Both the position numbers and the translations under genes were made by a program. DNA of 64,000 nt. Origin: Robertkochia flava. GTDB taxonomy: Bacteria > Bacteroidota > Bacteroidia > Flavobacteriales > Flavobacteriaceae. A model generated the notes under the pieces. That model searched no databases, had not been told where the DNA came from, and was given only the letters and a program-made list of their open reading frames with translations. This document shows, piece after piece, positions 62,101 through 64,000 of this stretch (positions are counted from its first letter, which is position 1; the number at the start of each line of letters is the position of its first letter). The DNA lies in NCBI RefSeq assembly GCF_020166515.1, contig NZ_JAINZT010000007.1, forward strand, positions 186,001-250,000. Reading direction: 5' to 3'.

Positions 62101-63829
62101 TCAGGCACTATCCGACTTAATTACCGGAGAGTCGCCACTTCAGGTTTCCTTTACCGGAAGTGGATCCCTGGCCGGAGATGCTCCTATTTCCTCATACAGC
62201 TGGGATTTCGGGGACGGGAATACTTCTATGGAGGCAGACCCTGTACATACGTATTCCGCTGCGGGGACCTTCACTGCGGTACTTACCGTAACAGATGATC
62301 TCGGGCAACAGGATTCAGATCAGATTGTTATTACAGTTAATGATCCCGCTGTTACGGGACCAACAGCCGTAGCATCTGCAAACATCACCTCAGGAGAGGT
62401 TCCCCTCCAGGTTTCCTTTACCGGAAGTGGATCCCTGGCTGGAGATGCTCCATTCGCAGAATTCAGCTGGGATTTCGGGGACGGGAATACTTCTATGGAG
62501 GCAGACCCTGTACATACGTATTCCGCTGCGGGGACCTTCACTGCGGTACTTACCGTAACAGATGATCTCGGCCAACAGGATTCAGATCAGATTGTTATTA
62601 CAGTTAATGACCCCGCTGTTACGGGACCAACAGCCGTGGTATCGGCAAACCTCACCTCAGGAGAAGTTCCCCTCGAGGTTTCCTTTACCGGTAGTGGATC
62701 CCTTGCCGGAGATACTCCAATTGTAGAATACAGCTGGGATTTTGGTGATGGCAATACCTCCTCTGAGGCAGACCCTGTTCATACCTATACTTCTGCAGGG
62801 ACCTTCACTGCAGTGCTTACCGTAACAGATGGGCAAGGACTTTCCTCTTCTGATGAATTAATGATCACTACCACAGTTTCTAATGTTAACGGACCTGTTG
62901 CTGTAGCCGTATCAGATCTTGACACCGGGGAAGCACCTCTAACTATAAATTTCTCAGGTTCAGGTTCTCTTGCAGGAGATAACGCAATTACAGGTTATTC
63001 GTGGAATTTCGGGGATGGCAATTTTTCAGGATTAGCTGATCCAACACATACTTATGAGGTTCCGGGGAGCTATACAGCAGTACTTACTGTAACCGATGAA
63101 TCCGGGTTAGATGATGTGGATCAGATCGATATTCTGGTTACAGACCCGGTTCAGGACATGATGGAAATTATCGGTTATACGCTGGTGAATGCAGAAACCG
63201 ATACTGATATTCTTGATCTTACCGAAGGCCTGCAGATCGATGCTTCACAGTTTGCAACCAATTCGCTCAATATCCGGGCCAATCCGGGAACAGTAGCTGT
63301 AGGCAGCGTTGTGCTTACAATTTCAGGAGCGGTGAATTACAACCGTGTAGAGTCGGTGGCACCCTACGCCTTATTTGGAGATTCCAACGGGAATTATTTC
63401 GGACAGAGTATGCCGGCGGGTAACTATACCCTTACTGCAGTTCCATATGCACTCTCCGGAGCCGGGGGAGCACAAGGGAATTCACTGTCTCTTAATTTTA
63501 GCATTGTTCAGATTCAATCCAAGTTTGTTTCTTCAGCTAATGATGATGAAACACCCCTGCCTGAGACAACCAACATCATCATTTATCCCAATCCGGCAAG
63601 ATCAGTTGTTCATATTTCAGGTTTGAAGCTGAGTCCTGGTATTACAGACGGGGAATTTGGGCTTTTTGATATGAATGGAAGGCGCATATTGAAATATACA
63701 CCATCCGAGGTGTATAATGCAGGGTTGTATTCCATTCCCCTGGATGGAGTTCAAAATGGAAGTTATTTGCTGCGTTTTGTAAATGGGCAGGGAACTCTGT
63801 TCTCAAAACAGATTATTATAGGAAAATAA
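53138..63829 (+). CDS. Giant multidomain T9SS-secreted protein (malectin/PKD/kelch/beta-helix)
   Basis: A 3563-residue exported protein. Approximate domain order: signal peptide 1-41; sorbosone-dehydrogenase-like beta-propeller 45-595; thrombospondin type-3 calcium repeats 605-668 (DPDDDNDGIPDKEDP); lectin-like beta-sandwich 670-912; Ig-like 913-1022; malectin 1 1027-1178; PKD 1 1183-1268; malectin 2 1273-1427; Ig-like 1428-1530; kelch propeller 1531-1838; beta-sandwich 1839-1946; PKD 2 1947-2033; module A1 2034-2154; PKD 3 2155-2241; right-handed beta-helix 2242-2774; PKD 4 2774-2861; module A2 2862-2982; PKD 5-8 2983-3340; module A3 3340-3462; type-A T9SS sorting domain 3480-3563 (IIIYPNPARSVVHISG ... 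GSYLLRFV). It should be exported by Sec, then carried across the outer membrane by the type IX system and anchored or released. Many carbohydrate-binding folds and no obvious catalytic site in the visible motifs suggest an adhesin or polysaccharide-binding surface protein, though the beta-helix could be a lyase. It is a single gene. Confidence 0.9.
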   Translation: MALKLLPSVHRFSGNLKLSNFHISILFLVCVFLISARGKAQTVSFGETGLVGEGLTKPTSLAFGPNNKLYVSQQNGIIWELTVVRDDASAGSGTYTVIEQKSISTVKNFTPNHNDDGTINSTTTRQITGILVTGTASNPVLYVTSSDWRIGGGGDLGDDRNLDTNSGVLSRLVWNGQNWIKTDLVRGLPRCEENHSTNGLEMFSKGGEDFLLVQQGGNTNMGAPSNNFAGATETFLSGALLIINLSQLEQMENANGGPYIDPRTGTAYVYDLPTLNDPEREDINNSDPRFPYPPGHPMRNATIDVGDPFGGNNGINQAFPEAGGPVQIFAPGFRNAYDVLINAQGRIYTSDNGPNSPWGGPPLIYNNSGVLKGDDSNAAYNPGAGDYVTNEFNITNGVSHGDQLHYIGTINDVNGNYYGGHPAPIRAFPSKAGILKYVYTSEGWVNSGAYSLGNLLQGVSGYFNGSFGLADFPDDQRQGNYTTDDISNPDLNILDIVGSSTNGICEYTASNFEGAMQGDLLTATFSSTGKINRYKLDASGTSVVFKNNSFLSGFGSQPLDVIAQGDNDPFPGTIWAVTYGANNITIFEPSDFISCLLPGDPGYDAALDYDNDGFTNGDEEANGTNPCSAGSQPNDFDNDGISDLTDPDDDNDGIPDKEDPFAIDPDNGLSTALPLQYPFWNNDPGTGFFGLGFTGLMMDPGFATDYLDQFDETNLSFGGAAGKASIDETSQGDALGGQNDQDYGFQFGIDVDINSPPFTIQSGLDTPFSGIPPQPGQEYGIYIGTGDQDNYLKLVIMDGVSGGDAVSGIRILLEEQGNVTLSEKFDVPGLLNTNTINLYISVDPSANLATCYYSLDGGGTINSLGSAIPIPNSFLDPNDAHGLAVGIIATNGGAATYPATWDYINVTQDQPGILEAVPLTMDYGNVLINGSDNALSLELNNGGGATDPPISVTALNISGPDSELFTFNANLPQVIGSGETGIIPITITPGSIPGAVSANLEVVHSGVNSPLQISLKAEQVEVLNSTVIRINSGGAQQNYLGNVYDADQYFSGGKTYANSSAQVPALFQSERSAKPPQFGYNIPVPDGDYTVNMYFAEIFWGATGGGAGGTGSRVFDVTLEGNLVLDNFDIYAEAGPETPVMKSFDLTITDGEVNIFLDASSAVGGADQPKISAIEILSAANLNPVAVIGASVTSGPAPLTVNFTASDSQDDDGIVSYLWDFGDGNSSQEENPVHIYNIEGTYTVTLTVTDSRGASDTATAEIQVDPSSSNSGFQLRINSGGSTTTYAGKAFLADQYFIGGKVYTNTDVALPALFQSERSANPPTFEYQIPVINGQYQVNLYFAEIYFGATGGGAGGSGLRVFDVSLEGALVLDNYDIYAEAGAETPVIKTFTTQVNDQSLDLYFSALSQDGGIDQPKIAAIEIIGIDDGSFLPITIANISNQTNNPGEIASLAVAASGGDPNENFTYAISGQPDGVDIEPTNGQIYGEILNSALTGGPQGNGVHNVVVTVTKPGSDPAQENFTWTVSEENLVWNDKAENLSYTARHECAFVQSGDKFYLFGGRESPSTVDVYDYSTNTWINNANSAPQDFNHIQAVAYDGLIWVVTGFKTNAYPNEQNIDNIWAFNPVSNTWYQGPEIPSARKRGSAGTVLYNNKIYVLGGNTNGHDGGYVPYFDVYDPATGSWNTLADAPRARDHFHTAVINGKLYAAGGRLSGGNGGVFGPVIPEVDVYDFATNTWSTLPASQNIPTPRASTATVAFQGKLFVMGGEAESSTVSSAYNLTEIYDPVSNTWETGPAMNYGRHGTQAIVSGQGIHITAGSPNRGGGKQKNMEYLNVDAPQGNPLNESELLLPSEVTFAQGETKIVDLNVGNGNMGIWLENITTVGDDADQFVVETTPVSHRLLTSGSSFNLTLKHAGTKENASVPLEITYNGGQVATVFLNVGATGPTAVADASVLTGPVPLEVSFTGSNSVPGDNPIASYSWDFGDGSFSTAVDPVHTYSAAGNYTVLLTVTDELGLTDQTSLQISAEATGPAGDFVESFTLINADTDSELLTLTEGQIVDIGIVGGVGLNIRANTNPSVVGSVILDLQGPQSNNRKESVAPYTLFGDSSGDYFSQVLPEGNYTITATPYSASGGNGDPGTPLTINFSIGQPVGASGPTAVVSSDVATGEAPLEVNFTGSGSSPGDHAIASYEWDFGDGVTSAETDPVHTYESPGQYTAILTVTDVQGNADSASKTIEVFLTGTFNTYYVSNSGNDANSGTDPSSPWQTLDQVNSFSFKAGDTILLESGGVFSGGIILNADDGSDPLMPNLISTYNGSQPATIESGDLTAIQVVDRGAIEIKNLVLKGSGPNQNSGFGILLLNQLSGNQKLSHVLVSNCSVSGFGESGIAIAGVNDISGFEEVTLENLKVFDCRDRGITSVGFFSPDKLGYSHSNITVNSCEVFNITGYDKGEHSGNGIVLSDVQNSVIAYSTVYNSGQGNTNCGGPMGIWYYDADQVVIQYNEVYGMNAGRGCDGGGFDLDGGVTNGIIQYNYAHDNQGPGILIGQFENSRTMDNIQVRYNILENDAKVNLGAITLFNENPDKAPQNISIYNNTVYLSGSDGRTDRMAVLVTNTPNSLGSGVNFYNNIFEVHGTPGLVSVPSGSNVGFFGNLYYAPDNFTIDYLGTTYGTLDAFRNTGNEVHNGSDLGITADPLFDEPGSGVTIGIGNALESLTGYKFGPGSPAVNAGLDLEQDIAQISNTGGLDFYGNANLVGSTQDAGAYEFETATAAGPVAILSSDVTQGEAPLEVNFTGSGSVPGDSPIVAYSWDFGDGTTATTADPTHTFTSAGNYTVVLSVTDQQGIEDTVETVINITNPAPEGDAVVSFTLVNADNDTDIFNLTEGQILDVNEVGQLGLNIRANTDPQVVGSVIFDLQGPVSTAKTESVAPYALFGDSSGNYFAQNFPEGSYSLTATPYSASKGGGTAGTPLTLNFSIGAVPGTNGPTAQALSDLITGESPLQVSFTGSGSLAGDAPISSYSWDFGDGNTSMEADPVHTYSAAGTFTAVLTVTDDLGQQDSDQIVITVNDPAVTGPTAVASANITSGEVPLQVSFTGSGSLAGDAPFAEFSWDFGDGNTSMEADPVHTYSAAGTFTAVLTVTDDLGQQDSDQIVITVNDPAVTGPTAVVSANLTSGEVPLEVSFTGSGSLAGDTPIVEYSWDFGDGNTSSEADPVHTYTSAGTFTAVLTVTDGQGLSSSDELMITTTVSNVNGPVAVAVSDLDTGEAPLTINFSGSGSLAGDNAITGYSWNFGDGNFSGLADPTHTYEVPGSYTAVLTVTDESGLDDVDQIDILVTDPVQDMMEIIGYTLVNAETDTDILDLTEGLQIDASQFATNSLNIRANPGTVAVGSVVLTISGAVNYNRVESVAPYALFGDSNGNYFGQSMPAGNYTLTAVPYALSGAGGAQGNSLSLNFSIVQIQSKFVSSANDDETPLPETTNIIIYPNPARSVVHISGLKLSPGITDGEFGLFDMNGRRILKYTPSEVYNAGLYSIPLDGVQNGSYLLRFVNGQGTLFSKQIIIGK
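62144..62677 (+). repeat. Near-identical 267-bp tandem repeat encoding PKD domains 5 and 6
   Basis: Copies starting at 62144 and 62411 share long identical stretches; about 107 bp from the AGCTGGGATTTCGG segment onward are the same, and the next 38 bp differ by one base. A third, more divergent copy starts at 62678, also at a 267-bp (89-codon) period. This points to recent duplication or gene conversion. Confidence 0.85.
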
Positions 63830-64000
63830 CGCGATTTATAGGTATTAAAATATTCGTACTATTTATAGCACTGAACTATTCGGTAATTTTCTATGGAACG
63901 TAGTATTTGAGCTTTTAAACAACTATTATTCAATATATTAACGACAATAATTGTGGTACATCGATAAACCCGTTTTGAAGTTCATAATCTACATGCTTTC
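63830..64000. other. AT-rich non-coding end of the window
   Basis: After the giant gene the last 171 bp are AT-rich with no open frame, hairpin terminator or clear promoter that I can support. Confidence 0.4.

Noticed and set aside
62144-62940. PKD DNA repeats as a possible CRISPR array
   Set aside because: The repeats are 267 bp with no unique spacers of 30-40 bp, and they encode protein in frame; no cas genes are present.

Overview
The window looks like a chromosomal segment of a Flavobacteriaceae-type member of the Bacteroidota. Several things point there: promoters of the form TTG-N19-TAnnTTTG; few Shine-Dalgarno sequences; the alternate bacterial GlmU-like protein; a 950-residue CarB; DUF4252, DUF4199 and DUF2147 proteins; SusC/Oar-type TonB-dependent receptors; and a giant protein ending in a type IX secretion (T9SS) type-A sorting domain. 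No phage, insertion sequence, CRISPR array, tRNA or rRNA gene was seen. The gene content is mostly core.

Layout. 1-4.4 kb (minus): a DUF4199 membrane protein, a membrane glycosyltransferase, a phosphoglucomutase/phosphomannomutase with its terminator, and the N-terminal part of an MsbA-like ABC transporter that runs off the left edge. 4.5-12.2 kb (mostly plus): ribosomal protein L31, the GlmU-like enzyme, a YhhN-like membrane protein, the tRNA methylthiotransferase MtaB, a small GNAT protein (minus), then an operon of alpha/beta hydrolase, lytic transglycosylase and cardiolipin synthase. 12.2-18.4 kb: an 8-bp tandem array, a TPR membrane protein (minus), rpmH (52 codons), carB, a tiny secreted protein and rmuC (minus). 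18.5-24.7 kb: a secreted esterase and a vitamin B12 uptake locus. In that locus an ABC transporter operon (minus) and a BtuB-like receptor (plus) diverge from overlapping promoters, and a cobalamin riboswitch lies in the receptor leader only.

24.7-30.1 kb: two tandem S41 protease lipoproteins (minus), divergent from an ECF sigma factor, a putative anti-sigma protein and two DUF4252 proteins. A candidate ECF-type autoregulatory promoter (TGTAAC-N16-CGTCTT) lies in front of the sigma gene. 30.1-40.8 kb: purB, a HEAT-like protein, a haem-binding-domain protein, a sirtuin without a visible zinc site, a TrmH-family methyltransferase, SRPBCC and VOC proteins, a GH13 lipoprotein, a carboxypeptidase-regulatory-like protein, a DEAD-box helicase, rdgB and rlmH. 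40.8-52.8 kb: nadC, a BrkB/YihY protein, DUF2147 and priA in one run; an orphan LytTR regulator (minus); the rpsF-rpsR-rplI operon; an Oar-like TonB receptor; a DUF6495-like protein; and hisS.

53.1-63.8 kb is filled by one 3563-residue secreted protein. It is a mosaic of a beta-propeller, thrombospondin type-3 repeats, two malectin domains, kelch repeats, a right-handed beta-helix, eight PKD domains, three copies of an unnamed ~120-residue module and a T9SS sorting domain. This gene and the ECF/S41/DUF4252 cluster are the least explained parts of the window. All functions are read from motifs and family knowledge; no database search was possible.
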